The translations under genes were made by a program, and so were the position numbers. From positions 1-47,074 of the forward strand of contig JAGQQE010000010.1 of assembly GCA_020426345.1 (NCBI GenBank): a stretch of 47,074 bases of DNA. The letters run 5' to 3'. Below the pieces are notes generated by a model, which did not search any database, was not told where the DNA came from, and saw only the letters and a program-made list of their open reading frames with translations. How positions within the stretch are numbered: the stretch's first letter is position 1; each line of letters starts with the position of its first letter. This DNA is from Planctomycetaceae bacterium (GTDB taxonomy: Bacteria > Planctomycetota > Planctomycetia > Planctomycetales > Planctomycetaceae). Of the stretch, positions 17,545 to 27,655 are shown piece after piece.

Positions 17545-19743
17545 ATGATTCAGGTTCAACTGCCCGACGGGAATGTTCTGGAACAATCTGACAATGCAAC
17601 TGCACTGGACGTCGCTGCTGGTATCGGCGAGCGTCTGGCAAAGGCAACTGTGGCAGCCAGCATCGACGGAACCATCGTCGACGCAATGCGCCCGCTTGCG
17701 GAACTGACCGACCTGCGTCCCGTACCCCTGAAATTGATTACCGAGCGTGATGCCGAAGCATTGGGGGTGATGCGCCACAGTTGTGCGCATGTGATGGCAC
17801 GTGCCGTAATGCGACTGTTTCCCGGCACTGGGCTTGCATTCGGCCCGACCCTTGGGAATGGCTTCTACTACGATTTTGACCTGAGCACTCCGATCAGCGA
17901 AGACGACTTCCCACGCATCGAAGCAGAAATGCAGAAGATTGTTGATGAAGCGGAACCGTTTGAACGCTTTCACATGAATCGCGACGAATCCATTCAATTC
18001 TGCGACGATCTTAAACAGGAACTCAAGGTCGAACACATTCGGACCGGACTGGCAGAACATTCGACACTCAGCTTCTACCGTCAGGGAGAATTTGTGGACC
18101 TGTGTCGTGGGCCTCATGTTCCGCACGCCGGCAAGATCAAGGCTTTCAAGATCCTGAGCGTTGCGGGTTCCTATTGGAAAGGCAATGCAGAAGGTCGACA
18201 ACTGCAGCGTGTTTACGGAACGGCCTGGTTTGACCGCAAGGACCTGAAGGCTTACCTGGAACAGATTGAGGAGGCCAAGAAACGGGACCACCGTGTGATT
18301 GGCAAACGGCTTGGTCTGTTTTCGATTAATCCCGAGGTTGGTCAGGGATTGTGTCTGTGGCTGCCCCGAGGAGCCATCATTCGTGCAACGCTGGAAGAGT
18401 TCATCAAAGCCGAACTTCTGCGACGTGGGTACCAGCCCGTCTATTCGCCGCACATCGGTCGCGTTGAAATGTATGAAACCAGTGGCCACTTCCCTTATTA
18501 CCGTGATTCACAGTTTGCACCTCTGTTTGGTCATTCCGCCGGGCAACTGGTCGATCACTGGATCCGTTGTCTTGATCCGTCCGACGAGGAACACGTGGTG
18601 CCTTCGCCAGATGATGAAAAGAAGCTTCTGGAAGCCGCAATCGTTCTCGGATTCAAGGTGGATCAATTCCCGGTCAATGGGACACCTGATGAGAAGCGTG
18701 ATGTCTTGCGCCGCTGGGAGCGTCAGCAGGAACGGTTTCTTCTTCGTCCGATGAACTGCCCCCACCACGTTCAAATGTACAAAGCGATGCCGCGCAGCTA
18801 CCGGGACCTTCCCGTGCGACTCGCGGAATTTGGAACCGTTTATCGCCATGAGCAGTCGGGTGAACTAAACGGCATGCTGCGCGTTCGCGGCCTGACGCAG
18901 GACGATGCCCACTTGTTCTGTACTCCGGAGCAGGTGGAACAGGAATTCAAAGATACGCTGGGGCTGGTGAAGTATGTTCTTCAGGCCGTTGGTCTGGAAG
19001 ATTACCGCGTCCAGCTTTCCACCCGCGATCCGGGGTCGGACAAATATGTTGGCAGCAACGAGCTTTGGGACAACGCTCAGGGCGTCCTTCGTAAGGTACT
19101 GACCGAGCAGGGACTCTCATTCGTTGAATGCGAAGGTGAAGCCGCCTTTTATGGCCCGAAGGCCGACTTCATGGTGCGTGATTGTCTTGGAAGAGAATGG
19201 CAACTGGGGACCGTGCAGCTGGATTACAATCTCCCGAATCGATTCCAGCTGGAGTACACTGGTCCGGACAATAAGCCGCATCAGCCCGTCATGATCCATC
19301 GAGCTCCGTTTGGTTCGATGGAACGTTTTGTCGGGATGCTGATCGAACATTTTGCGGGCGCGTTTCCGCTCTGGCTGGCGCCCGAGCAGATTCGCGTACT
19401 TCCGCTCAGCGAAAAGACCGACGACTACGCCATTGCTGTGGCTGACAAATTGCGATCGGCAGGTTTCCGGGTTTCGACCGATCTGCAAAGCGCTCGTGTT
19501 CAGGCGAAAATTCGCGACGCACAACTCGACCTGGTGCCGTACATGCTGGTCTGCGGTCCAAAAGAAGCCGAACAAAACGCTGTGGCAGTGCGCTGCCGGA
19601 TCGACGGGGATCTGGGAGTGATGTCAATCGACGATGCAATCGCCCGACTGGTAGAAGAACGCGATCAGCGGACAATTCGGCAGGTTGTAAAATCCACGTT
19701 CAGCGGACTGGAAGGTGAGTCGGCAGAACAGGGCGAATACTAG
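17545..19743 (+). CDS. thrS: Threonyl-tRNA synthetase with catalytic-domain insertion
   Basis: Charges tRNA-Thr in the cytoplasm. The 732 residues contain an N-terminal TGS domain (1-62), the second editing domain ([11 protein letters not shown] at 78-88; GGSY-like SVAGSYW near 205), the class II core and a C-terminal anticodon domain ([11 protein letters not shown]). The zinc Cys is Cys405 in RPMNCPHH; motif 2 is [21 protein letters not shown] and motif 3 is [15 protein letters not shown]. Between motif 1 ([18 protein letters not shown]) and RPMNCPHH lie about 70 residues where E. coli-like enzymes have about 10-15. The extra block (about 330-393) is charged and helical. This explains a length about 90 residues above E. 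coli ThrS. The start is the only ATG before the TGS domain. Confidence 0.97.
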   Translation: MIQVQLPDGNVLEQSDNATALDVAAGIGERLAKATVAASIDGTIVDAMRPLAELTDLRPVPLKLITERDAEALGVMRHSCAHVMARAVMRLFPGTGLAFGPTLGNGFYYDFDLSTPISEDDFPRIEAEMQKIVDEAEPFERFHMNRDESIQFCDDLKQELKVEHIRTGLAEHSTLSFYRQGEFVDLCRGPHVPHAGKIKAFKILSVAGSYWKGNAEGRQLQRVYGTAWFDRKDLKAYLEQIEEAKKRDHRVIGKRLGLFSINPEVGQGLCLWLPRGAIIRATLEEFIKAELLRRGYQPVYSPHIGRVEMYETSGHFPYYRDSQFAPLFGHSAGQLVDHWIRCLDPSDEEHVVPSPDDEKKLLEAAIVLGFKVDQFPVNGTPDEKRDVLRRWERQQERFLLRPMNCPHHVQMYKAMPRSYRDLPVRLAEFGTVYRHEQSGELNGMLRVRGLTQDDAHLFCTPEQVEQEFKDTLGLVKYVLQAVGLEDYRVQLSTRDPGSDKYVGSNELWDNAQGVLRKVLTEQGLSFVECEGEAAFYGPKADFMVRDCLGREWQLGTVQLDYNLPNRFQLEYTGPDNKPHQPVMIHRAPFGSMERFVGMLIEHFAGAFPLWLAPEQIRVLPLSEKTDDYAIAVADKLRSAGFRVSTDLQSARVQAKIRDAQLDLVPYMLVCGPKEAEQNAVAVRCRIDGDLGVMSIDDAIARLVEERDQRTIRQVVKSTFSGLEGESAEQGEY

Positions 19744-19910
19744 ATTGCAGTCTGAACGGGCCCGGCCGATGGATTCAACAGGGGCTTCGCGCCACAAAGG
19801 ACGCTCGGCCTGATCCCCGGCAGCTATTTGTGATTCCTCACTGGCCACCAGAACATTCGAATTCTTCACACTATACCATCCCAACCATATCAAACAGAAA
19901 GTTCAGTGCC

Positions 19911-20351
19911 ATGGGCGCAACAGCCAAAGCAAGACAACTGGGCATCGCTCTCGATCCACAGCCAAAGGGCTACCTGAATATGTGTATCAGGAGCGGCAAT
20001 CAGCTCATCACGTCCGGGCACGTGAGCGACATCAAAGGGATTGTTGGCAAGGACGTGATGGTCGATATGGGCTACGAGGCCGCCAAAGAATGTGCAAAGA
20101 AGATTCTGCGATCCGTCTGTAACTGCCACGGTTCTCTGGATGGACTGCGGGTCATTAAAGTTCTCGGCTGTGTTTATTCCGCCCCGACCTTCACCGATCA
20201 ACATTTGGTGATCAATGGTGCGTCTGACTTGTTTCATGAAGTGTTTGGCAAAGACGGCGACGGTTACCACGCCCGCAGCGCACTTGGCTTCGCCGCGCTT
20301 CCAACTGGAGCGGCTGTCGAAGTGGAAGCCATCTTTGAGATCAAAGAGTAG
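19911..20351 (+). CDS. RidA/YjgF-family protein
   Basis: A 146-residue member of the RidA (YjgF/YER057c/UK114) superfamily. It matches the longer subgroup that begins with a basic helix and LGIxLDPxPKGxY, then NQLITSGHV, ahead of the common core. The C-terminal block HARSALGFAALPTGAAVEVEAIFEI includes the conserved Arg of the trimer-interface pocket, whose counterpart in RidA binds the carboxylate of reactive enamines or imines. True RidA deaminates 2-aminoacrylate; many members of this subgroup have no proven activity, so the reaction is left open. I chose the ATG at 19911; a GTG at 19830 in frame adds 27 residues without homology. A gap of 1.2 kb follows. Confidence 0.88.
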   Translation: MGATAKARQLGIALDPQPKGYLNMCIRSGNQLITSGHVSDIKGIVGKDVMVDMGYEAAKECAKKILRSVCNCHGSLDGLRVIKVLGCVYSAPTFTDQHLVINGASDLFHEVFGKDGDGYHARSALGFAALPTGAAVEVEAIFEIKE

Positions 20352-21549
20352 ACCTTTCGATTCCAGAGCGTCTACTGCTGCTGCTGTTGTCTCAGTTCTT
20401 CCGAATGTTACCGGAACTGTTCGGATTGGCGGTTTGCCCTGGCTCAGGGTGCTGGTGTGGCAGGTTGCTTCGAGTTGATGGCCGTCTATTGTCTGTCTCA
20501 GGATTCAGGCAGACCGTACGGCCTGAGATTGAAGTCCGCCCTGCAATTTCTGTGGTGCCCCAGAATGGTGCGTCAGAGTGGGTCGCTGGATTCAACCTGC
20601 CCGGCGAACTCCGAAAACTCTTGCGAGACGAAAAGACAAAGAATTTCAGAATTCATTCGAACATCCCGGGTTTGTTTGTGTCATGGCATTCATGAATGCG
20701 AACAAATGCAGCTTCATGCAACAACCCGTACGTGCGATCAATGAATGGCCGCAGAGTAACCCGTCTGTTGACGGCTGTTCCTGAAGGAATCTGTTTCGAA
20801 GAATGGATTGCAAGCTATCGTCGCAAGGTTGGTTCATCGGTATTCGCTGCTGGTCGAAAGAATGAACGTTCCAGCCGCAAGACAATGCACCGAATGTGCT
20901 CCGGCATCCATGGCACGACAAGAGACGTCGGCGAGTCCGGCAAAAGAGCGCCTTTGGCTTATTTCTCCGACGGTTCTCACACCGCCCGTGTCCATAAAGG
21001 TGCGTGGCAGCGAAGTACGCAGATTGGCGGGTGAGTGCCGCGAATCATCGCCTGCCTGCAAACGGTCCTGCAACGCGGTTGGAAGTACTTCACCCGTTCG
21101 ATGGGTTGGTCGCACGGAGCTGGTCCGACGGAGCGGCAATATGAGAACCTGCTCGAAGCGATTTTTAGTCAACGTTTTGGGTGACTCTGAAACGATCGGG
21201 CTCCATCCGTTGATGACGGGCTGCTTCTTTCCGTGCGGACCTGACGCAGTTCAGTGAGCCTCCGTTCAAAACGCAGGCTTCTGTCCTGACCTGAAACGCA
21301 TGAACGCTTTGGTTCTGTCCGGCAGTCAGACATATTACGCTGCACTTGTCCCGGGCCCGTCCGAAAAATCGAACGCGGTGCTTGGAGGTCAAAACGCGTG
21401 GAAGTCAGCGAATGTGCCCGTCCGCATGTGGTTCTGCCGATGCCGCATCAAAGATACAAAAACTGCAGGTTGAATCTGCCCAAACAAGTTGAATGATAAC
21501 TCCGTACAGATTGAGACGGACAAGAGAAGACAAAACGAAAGTAAGACAA
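20352..21549. other. 1.2-kb stretch without a recognised gene
   Basis: Open frames of 60-150 codons occur on both strands (for example 20808-21257 plus and 20834-21172 minus), but they overlap each other, are rich in Arg, Ser and Cys, and show no domain or ribosome site. I saw no tRNA, SRP RNA, tmRNA or RNase P RNA signature. The right end must contain the promoter of the RNase R gene. It may be decayed sequence. Confidence 0.5.
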
Positions 21550-23955
21550 ATGAGTTCCATGGAAGAGAATATCAAAGACCTGCTGTCCTCGGACGAATAC
21601 CGTCCGATCGTGGCGCAGGAACTGGCTCGCAAGTTGAGAGTCAGCAAGAAGAGTATGCCGACATTTCGCGAAACGCTTGACCGTCTGATTGCAGGCGGAC
21701 ATGTCCGCGAAGGCAAGAAAGGGCGTCTACGACTGCGTCCATCTGCGGGCTTCATTTCGGGGGTTGTCAAGAAGATTGCCAGCGGTGCCGGGTTTGTCAT
21801 TCCGAATGAACGTACCCCGGAACTCAAGGGCGCTGATATCTATATTGCCGCAAGAGATCTGCGTGATGCTCAAACGGGCGATGAAGTTCTTGTGCGTCTT
21901 CTGAATGCTCGAAGAACAAACGGGCAACGAACTGGTGCCGTCGAAAAAGTTCTGGAGCGAGCCAGCAATGTGTTCGTCGGTGTCTATCAGGAATTCGGGG
22001 ATCAGGGATACGTCCAGGTCGATGGTACCGTTTTCGAACAACCGATCCACGTGGGCGATCCGGGAGCAAAGGGAGCTCTGCCTGACGATAAAGTCGTGAT
22101 CGAAATGCTTCGATTCCCGACTGCCAGCCGCAAAGGTGAAGCGGTGCTGACGGAGGTTCTTGGCAAACGTGGTGACCCGGGCGTCGACACTATGACTGTG
22201 ATCTACAGCCTGGGGCTGCCACACGAATTCAGCGATGACGTTCTTGAAGACGCTCGCATTCAGGCGGAGAACTTTGATGAAACGGCAATTGGCAGCCGGC
22301 GTGATCTGACAGGCGAAACGATTATCACCATCGATCCGGTCGACGCTCGCGACTTCGACGATGCAATTTCGCTGACCAGAAGCGACGACGGACACTGGCA
22401 TCTGGGGGTCCACATTGCCGACGTATCTCACTTTGTGACTCCGGGAAGTGCGCTGGATGAGGAAGCACGGTTACGGGGCACCAGTGTTTACCTGCCACGC
22501 CATGTCATACCGATGTTGCCGGAGGTGATCAGCAATGGTCTCGCCAGCCTTCAGCAGGGAGTCGTGCGGTTTACCAAGAGCGTGTTTATCGAATTTGCTG
22601 CGGACGGAAGCGTCCTGGGCTCAGAAGTTGCCAACACGGCGATCAAAGTCGTTCGCCGGTTCGCCTATGAAGAGGTCATGCCCATCATCCAGAACCCTCG
22701 GCAGCAGGCACCTGGTGTGACGGCAAAAGTCCGACATCTGCTGGAGCACATGTACGAGCTCGCGATGATTCTCCGTCAAAGGCGGTTTGCGAATGGTGCT
22801 CTGCAGATGGGCGTTGCAGAAGTTGAAATTGATTTTGATAAAGACGGAACTGTCACAGGTGCTCACGAGCGACATCACGATCAGAGTCACGAAATTATCG
22901 AAGAATTCATGCTGGCGGCCAACATTGCTGTAGCGACCCTGCTGTCTTCGAGGGACATCCCGTTTCTGCGACGTGTTCATGGTTATCCGGATGAACTGCG
23001 GTTACGGGCGTTCCAGGATTTTTGCCGGGGGCTCGGATACGAGCTCGAGCACTTCCAGAGTCGCTCGGAAATCCAGAACCTGATCAATGAAGTCGCCGAC
23101 AAGCCAGAGGGACGCGCAATCAACTATGCGTTGTTGCGAAGTATGAAACAGGCGGAGTATTCTCCTGAAGACGCCGGGCATTATGCCCTGTCCGAAGAAG
23201 ATTACTGCCACTTCACCAGCCCGATCCGACGCTACCCCGATCTGACCGTTCATCGCATTATCGGCGATCTGGCCGATGGAAGAATCCCGACAACCGACAG
23301 CATGGCGGAGCTGTTGCAACTGGGTAAGAATTGCTCCAGCACAGAGCGGCGCGCGGAAAAGGCAGAACGTGAACTGATCAAGATCAAGCTTCTTCGATAC
23401 ATGTCCGCCCATGTAGGAGAAGAAATGGATGCATTCATCACGGGCGTGGAAAACTTTGGTATGTTTTGTCAGGGTGTCAAGGTGCCCGCTGAAGGACTGA
23501 TTCATGCCAGCACACTTTCCGATGATTTCTACCAGTTTGATCAGTCAACTCGCACGCTGACCGGACAACGAACGAAGCGTGAATTCCGACTGGGTGATCG
23601 GGTGAAAGTCATCATTGCAAATGTCGATATCGATCGACGGCAGCTGGACCTGCGACTGGCCGACGGAAAGAAACCCATCGGAGTCCCGCGGTCTATTCGT
23701 CGGAATGCCGCTGTCGAAACGATGGTGCCGGAAGTCTCGTCCACACCTTCGAAGAGCAAGTTCCGAGGGAAATTCAGAGACAAAGTTGCCACCGCCGAAG
23801 TAAACCCGGGCGGTCGTGCGAAATCAAAAGTGCATCCAGAAGGCTCCCCGGATGCGAAGAAGCGACACAAGCCGAAAGGCAGACCTTCTGCGGCCAAACC
23901 AAAGGGAAAGAAATCCGGCGGCAAGGGAAAGAGTAAAAAGAATCGCCGGAACTGA
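21550..23955 (+). CDS. rnr: Ribonuclease R
   Basis: A processive 3'-5' exoribonuclease that degrades structured RNA. The 801 residues begin with a winged-helix domain (LSSDEYRPIVAQELARKL) and two cold-shock OB folds. The RNB catalytic domain starts near residue 255, with ITIDPVDARDFDDAISL holding the four metal-binding Asp, then HIADVSHFV and LPRHVIPMLPEVISNGLASL. The S1 domain is at about 640-725 (MDAFITGVENFGMFCQG). The tail of about 70 residues is rich in Lys, Arg, Gly and Pro (GKKSGGKGKSKKNRRN), as in other RNase R proteins that load on RNA through a basic tail. ATG at 21550 or 21559 gives the proper N-terminus; an upstream in-frame start at 21493 does not. Confidence 0.96.
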   Translation: MSSMEENIKDLLSSDEYRPIVAQELARKLRVSKKSMPTFRETLDRLIAGGHVREGKKGRLRLRPSAGFISGVVKKIASGAGFVIPNERTPELKGADIYIAARDLRDAQTGDEVLVRLLNARRTNGQRTGAVEKVLERASNVFVGVYQEFGDQGYVQVDGTVFEQPIHVGDPGAKGALPDDKVVIEMLRFPTASRKGEAVLTEVLGKRGDPGVDTMTVIYSLGLPHEFSDDVLEDARIQAENFDETAIGSRRDLTGETIITIDPVDARDFDDAISLTRSDDGHWHLGVHIADVSHFVTPGSALDEEARLRGTSVYLPRHVIPMLPEVISNGLASLQQGVVRFTKSVFIEFAADGSVLGSEVANTAIKVVRRFAYEEVMPIIQNPRQQAPGVTAKVRHLLEHMYELAMILRQRRFANGALQMGVAEVEIDFDKDGTVTGAHERHHDQSHEIIEEFMLAANIAVATLLSSRDIPFLRRVHGYPDELRLRAFQDFCRGLGYELEHFQSRSEIQNLINEVADKPEGRAINYALLRSMKQAEYSPEDAGHYALSEEDYCHFTSPIRRYPDLTVHRIIGDLADGRIPTTDSMAELLQLGKNCSSTERRAEKAERELIKIKLLRYMSAHVGEEMDAFITGVENFGMFCQGVKVPAEGLIHASTLSDDFYQFDQSTRTLTGQRTKREFRLGDRVKVIIANVDIDRRQLDLRLADGKKPIGVPRSIRRNAAVETMVPEVSSTPSKSKFRGKFRDKVATAEVNPGGRAKSKVHPEGSPDAKKRHKPKGRPSAAKPKGKKSGGKGKSKKNRRN

Positions 23956-24466
23956 GAGTCACAGATTACAGCAGAAGAGCGAATGAGCGTCGCCGGAAGT
24001 TACAGGCCACTTCAATGGAAGCATGGTCAGCAGTGGGGCGGCGCCGATCTGTGAGCTGCACTGATCTGAGGACCTTCTGACTGCCGTGACGTCGCCAGAC
24101 CTAAGGGCGGTTGAAGGGTGTCTTACAGGTGGCAACGTTGCGGGGCATTTGCCTTGTGGCGGGTCCGAATGCGCTTTTCTCGGGGAAAAGAAGGCTCTCA
24201 GAGGGCCGGATCGGCAGGCGCAACACCTTGTCAAATAAGGGTTTATCGCCTTGACATAGTTTTGACATGGGGGTGACGACCTCTGGACTGAGTGAGATTG
24301 TGGTAAGTCGATAAGGACCGTAGCCTTGCTGCAGTTGGACGAAGCATTCGGGAAGAATCGCGTGCGGATCCAACTTTGTGTGTGATGGGAATTCAACCCG
24401 CAGGACCGCAGGCCGTTCTCATCCTCAGACCAGTCATCGCAACCTCACAGAAAGTGTGCGTCACGC
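23956..24466. other. Intergenic region upstream of the desaturase gene
   Basis: These 511 bases hold no convincing gene. Two adjacent hairpins occur: CTTTTC/GAAAAG (24174-24190) and GGCTCTC/GAGGGCC (24193-24207). Just after them lie three copies of a TTGACA-like word in about 40 bases. The part near 24467 should carry the desaturase promoter and leader. Confidence 0.45.
24229..24268. promoter_or_regulatory. TTGACA/TGTCAA cluster, possible operator or -35 region
   Basis: TGTCAAA (24229-24235), TTGACAT (24251-24257) and TTGACAT (24262-24268) lie about 200 bases before the desaturase start. The last two are direct repeats 11 bases apart, about one helix turn, and the first is inverted to them. 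This could be a regulator site or a -35 element; no good -10 is seen. Confidence 0.35.
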
Positions 24467-25492
24467 ATGAGCGCAACGATTCCAACAATGGCAGTTCCTG
24501 AGAAGGTTCTGACGCCGGCTGAACTTAAAACGCAACAGCGACTTGCAGATACCGAGACTCTGGTAAACGCTTTTCATAAAGATCAGCTGCGGTGGTCAAA
24601 CATTGATTGGGTTGTCACCCTGTTCTTAATTGGTGTCCATGTTGGTGCGCTTGCTGCACCCTTTTACTTTTCGTGGACGGGACTGGCTGTCTGTGTTGCT
24701 CTTCACTGGGCGACGTGCAGTATCGGCATTTGCCTCGGCTACCACCGGTATCTCGCTCACAAGAGCATGAAACTGCGATCGCCTGCTGAGTTTGTTGTTC
24801 TCGCCTGCGGATGTCTTTCGGGAGAAGGGGCTCCTTTGACCTGGGCCGCAACTCATCGGTTGCACCATCAGAAGTCCGATCAGGAAGGTGACCCGCATTC
24901 GCCAATTATTGTCGGGCCATGGTGGTCACATATTCTCTGGTTATTCCCGAAGCGGACAACGCATGCTGCTCGCGTATTGTATCGACGGTATGTGCCGGAA
25001 CTTGTGGACCGCCCGATGATGAAGTTCTTTCAGAAGACCTTCGCCTTGTGGCTTTGGGGAAGCGGGTTGGCGTTACTTGGTATCGGTTACGCAATTGGCG
25101 GTTGGGATATGGGCATTTCGATGGTGGTTTGGGGGATGTGCGTCCGAATGGTCGCCGCCTACCACAGTACCTGGTTTGTGAATTCCGCCACACATTTGTG
25201 GGGATACCGCAACTACGACACTCGGGACCACTCACGCAATCTTTGGTGGGTCGCTATCCTCGCCTACGGTGAAGGCTGGCACAACAATCATCACGCTCAT
25301 CCGAGCCTGGCACCAGCTGGTCACAAATGGTGGGAATTCGATATTACCTGGTGGTCAATCAAAGCGTTGCGAGCTGTCGGCCTCGCCTACGACGTCAAGG
25401 ACAATCTTCCCAGAGGACGACAGGCAGAAGACGAAGGTGTGGATGAAGCAGAACGGATGCTGGTCCCTGCCACCCCTGAAGTCGCTGCGTGA
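24467..25492 (+). CDS. Membrane fatty acyl-CoA/phospholipid desaturase
   Basis: A 341-residue integral-membrane di-iron desaturase of the stearoyl-CoA Delta9 type, which introduces a cis double bond into acyl chains and so tunes membrane fluidity. The three histidine boxes are present: HRYLAH (93-98), HRLHH (130-134) and HNNHH (near 268-272), plus GEGWHNNHHAHP typical of the family. Hydrophobic segments at about 47-90 and 185-225 should form the four helices. The N-terminal 40 residues are soluble. The gene stands alone between RNase R and gltX, with a repeated TTGACA word upstream and its own terminator 30 bases after the stop. Substrate and position of desaturation cannot be read from sequence. 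Confidence 0.93.
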   Translation: MSATIPTMAVPEKVLTPAELKTQQRLADTETLVNAFHKDQLRWSNIDWVVTLFLIGVHVGALAAPFYFSWTGLAVCVALHWATCSIGICLGYHRYLAHKSMKLRSPAEFVVLACGCLSGEGAPLTWAATHRLHHQKSDQEGDPHSPIIVGPWWSHILWLFPKRTTHAARVLYRRYVPELVDRPMMKFFQKTFALWLWGSGLALLGIGYAIGGWDMGISMVVWGMCVRMVAAYHSTWFVNSATHLWGYRNYDTRDHSRNLWWVAILAYGEGWHNNHHAHPSLAPAGHKWWEFDITWWSIKALRAVGLAYDVKDNLPRGRQAEDEGVDEAERMLVPATPEVAA

Positions 25493-25836
25493 ATTCGGCT
25501 CTGGAAAAATAACACCTGATTCAGGGAGTCACCAGAACGGTAACTCCCTTTTTCATGCGCACAGAAGCAAGTCTGGCGATCATCCGCGCGGCAGGCTGAG
25601 GGAGGTGTCAACCGTTGGTAACGGGCATCTGATGGTGGCCCGCTTTGCGGGTCTGGTCGGTTCATGAGTGCCGGCTGAGGTTCCCGGGAGCGTGCCGTTC
25701 CTGTTCGTTGGCAGTCCCACATCGGGGAAGCCCTTGGAAGGCCTGTTTTTCGAAGGTAACATCCGCCCACCATACAGCTTCCGCCAGTAAGAAACCCTGC
25801 CAGTACCAATCACTGGTCACAACGAAAAACAGACAA
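25493..25836. other. Intergenic region between the desaturase and gltX
   Basis: These 344 bases contain the desaturase terminator (25523-25553) and, to its right, about 280 bases in which I see no gene. A frame in phase with gltX is open back to 25645, but the extra residues lack homology. The gltX promoter should lie here. Confidence 0.5.
25523..25553 (+). terminator. Rho-independent terminator after the desaturase gene
   Basis: The stem is AGGGAGT-C-ACC paired with GGT-A-ACTCCCT (10 pairs, one mismatch, 5-base loop), followed by four T. It ends the desaturase transcript 30 bases past the stop. Confidence 0.85.
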
Positions 25837-27417
25837 ATGACTGTTCGAACGCGATTTGCTCCCAGCCCCACTGGATTTATGCACATTGGCGGCATGCGGA
25901 CGGCACTGTTTAACTGGTTATTCGCGCGGCATCACGGCGGTCAGTTCATCCTGAGAATTGATGACACGGATCAGCAACGCAATATGGACGAAGCGCTGGG
26001 GCCAATTCTGGATGCGTTTCGGTGGCTGGGGCTCGACTGGGACGAAGGTCCGGAAGTTGGCGGAGATTGCGGTCCTTACTTTCAGTCGCAACGACAACAT
26101 CTGTATCAGGCTGCCCTGACGCAGCTGCTCAACAGCGGACATGCCTATCGGGACTTTGAATCACCGGCGGAAACACAGGCCCAGCGTGAAGCCGCAGAGA
26201 AAGAAAAGCGTCAGTACGTCAGCAGCCGGACGTCACTGAATCTCACGCCAGACCAGATCGCTCAAAATCTATCTGACGCTGTGCCACACGTTGTTCGTTT
26301 CATCGTGCCCCGTGACCGCAGGATTCAGATCAACGACCATGTAAGAGGAGACGTTGAGTGGGATTGCAGCCTGATGCCGGATCCCGTGATTGCCCGTAAC
26401 GATGGTTCCCCTCTTTACAACTTTGCAACCGTGGTTGATGATGCCCACCTGAAGATTACCCACGTCATTCGTGCGGAAGAGCACCTGTCAAATACGCCGG
26501 TTCAGGTGTTGCTTGGTGAAGCCCTTGGGTATCAGCAGCCTCAATGGGCACACATCCCGTATGTTGCCGCGCCAGGCAGCAAGGAGAAGATGAGTAAGCG
26601 GAAGATCTCGAAGTACCGCACAAATCCGCAATTCATGAAGCTCTTCGAGATCGGTGATACAGTTCTCGCGGCGATCGGCGAAGACGCCGCTTCGGATGCG
26701 TTATCGCCCGTGATGGTGGCCTATTATCAGAAGGTTGGTTTTATCCCCGCCGGCGTCTTGAATGCCCTGGCTCGACTGGGCTGGTCGCTGGATGATTCGA
26801 CCGAACTCCTGTCTGTTGAGGCCGTCACGGAATCATTTTCGCTGGATCGAGTCATCAAAAGCGCAGCCGGATTTGACCCTGACAAACTGATGAGCTTTCA
26901 GGCACACTGGATGGGCCAGTTGCCGTTCGAAGAAAGACTGGCTGGCTGTCTGCCGTTTCTGACAAAGTCGGGGAAGATTCAGGAACCGGTTTCCGAAACC
27001 ATGCAAACCTTTGTTGGCAGGGTCATCGAGCTGGCTGCCGATCGAATTCGAATCTTTGGTGACATACTGCAGCTGGATGAATTCTTTGTGGCGGATGATC
27101 AGCTGACGCACGACGAAAAGAATTTCCAGAAACGCGTAGTTAAGCCAGATGCCGCGGTGGATTTGCTTCAACAGGTTACGCGGCTGCTCTCCACGCTGAG
27201 CGATTTCACGGCGGACGCTTTGCACGATGCCGTTAACTCGTTCGTTTCGGAACGCGGTCTCCGGGCGGGAGATTTGTTTCCCGCATTGCGGCTTTGCGTC
27301 ACAGGAAAGGCACAGGGAACCGACTTGTTTCCAACAATGGAGTTACTTGGCAGGGATCGAGTCATGGCAAGGCTCAACCGGAGCATTGGCATTGCAGAGT
27401 CCATGAAGGTTTCGTGA
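25837..27417 (+). CDS. gltX: Glutamyl-tRNA synthetase
   Basis: A class I synthetase charging tRNA-Glu (and perhaps tRNA-Gln where GatCAB is present). The HIGH-type motif is FAPSPTGFMHIGGMRTALFNWL at the extreme N-terminus, which fixes the ATG at 25837 and a length of 526 residues. The second class I motif is KMSKRK at about 252-257. The fragment DDTDQQRN and the RFIVPRD segment of the catalytic fold follow the usual order, and the C-terminal helical anticodon-binding part ends in the common LGRDRVMARL. It sits between two intergenic regions and appears to be its own unit. No unusual change was noted. Confidence 0.96.
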   Translation: MTVRTRFAPSPTGFMHIGGMRTALFNWLFARHHGGQFILRIDDTDQQRNMDEALGPILDAFRWLGLDWDEGPEVGGDCGPYFQSQRQHLYQAALTQLLNSGHAYRDFESPAETQAQREAAEKEKRQYVSSRTSLNLTPDQIAQNLSDAVPHVVRFIVPRDRRIQINDHVRGDVEWDCSLMPDPVIARNDGSPLYNFATVVDDAHLKITHVIRAEEHLSNTPVQVLLGEALGYQQPQWAHIPYVAAPGSKEKMSKRKISKYRTNPQFMKLFEIGDTVLAAIGEDAASDALSPVMVAYYQKVGFIPAGVLNALARLGWSLDDSTELLSVEAVTESFSLDRVIKSAAGFDPDKLMSFQAHWMGQLPFEERLAGCLPFLTKSGKIQEPVSETMQTFVGRVIELAADRIRIFGDILQLDEFFVADDQLTHDEKNFQKRVVKPDAAVDLLQQVTRLLSTLSDFTADALHDAVNSFVSERGLRAGDLFPALRLCVTGKAQGTDLFPTMELLGRDRVMARLNRSIGIAESMKVS

Positions 27418-27655
27418 ATTCAATTCCCTCCACCATCCGTCGTTAACGAAACATCAGGGTTGTTTTTCTGCAGAATCCGAAGGAATTGGCAACTCAATCC
27501 TGTTCACCCATGGGAATTGAGCTATGTGTACCTCAACCGCTGGACTCGTAGCAGGCGACAATTGAATCGGAATGATCGATTGCGGCGGCATTTCAGGATT
27601 TGGGTTTGGCGGACGTCAAATACTGCGTCACGCTCAGAAGAATTGAGAGAAGCAG

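Noticed and set aside
17443-18489. Minus-strand open frame of 348 codons inside thrS
   Set aside because: It is antisense to a certain gene, has a Cys/His/Phe-rich composition without any domain, and mirrors the codon pattern of thrS.
21727-22431. Minus-strand open frame of 234 codons inside rnr
   Set aside because: It lies opposite the RNase R gene, whose catalytic motifs are clear; a shadow frame.
24101-24396. Minus-strand frame of about 90-145 codons before the desaturase
   Set aside because: The region carries hairpins and repeated TTGACA words; the peptide shows no domain and no ribosome site.
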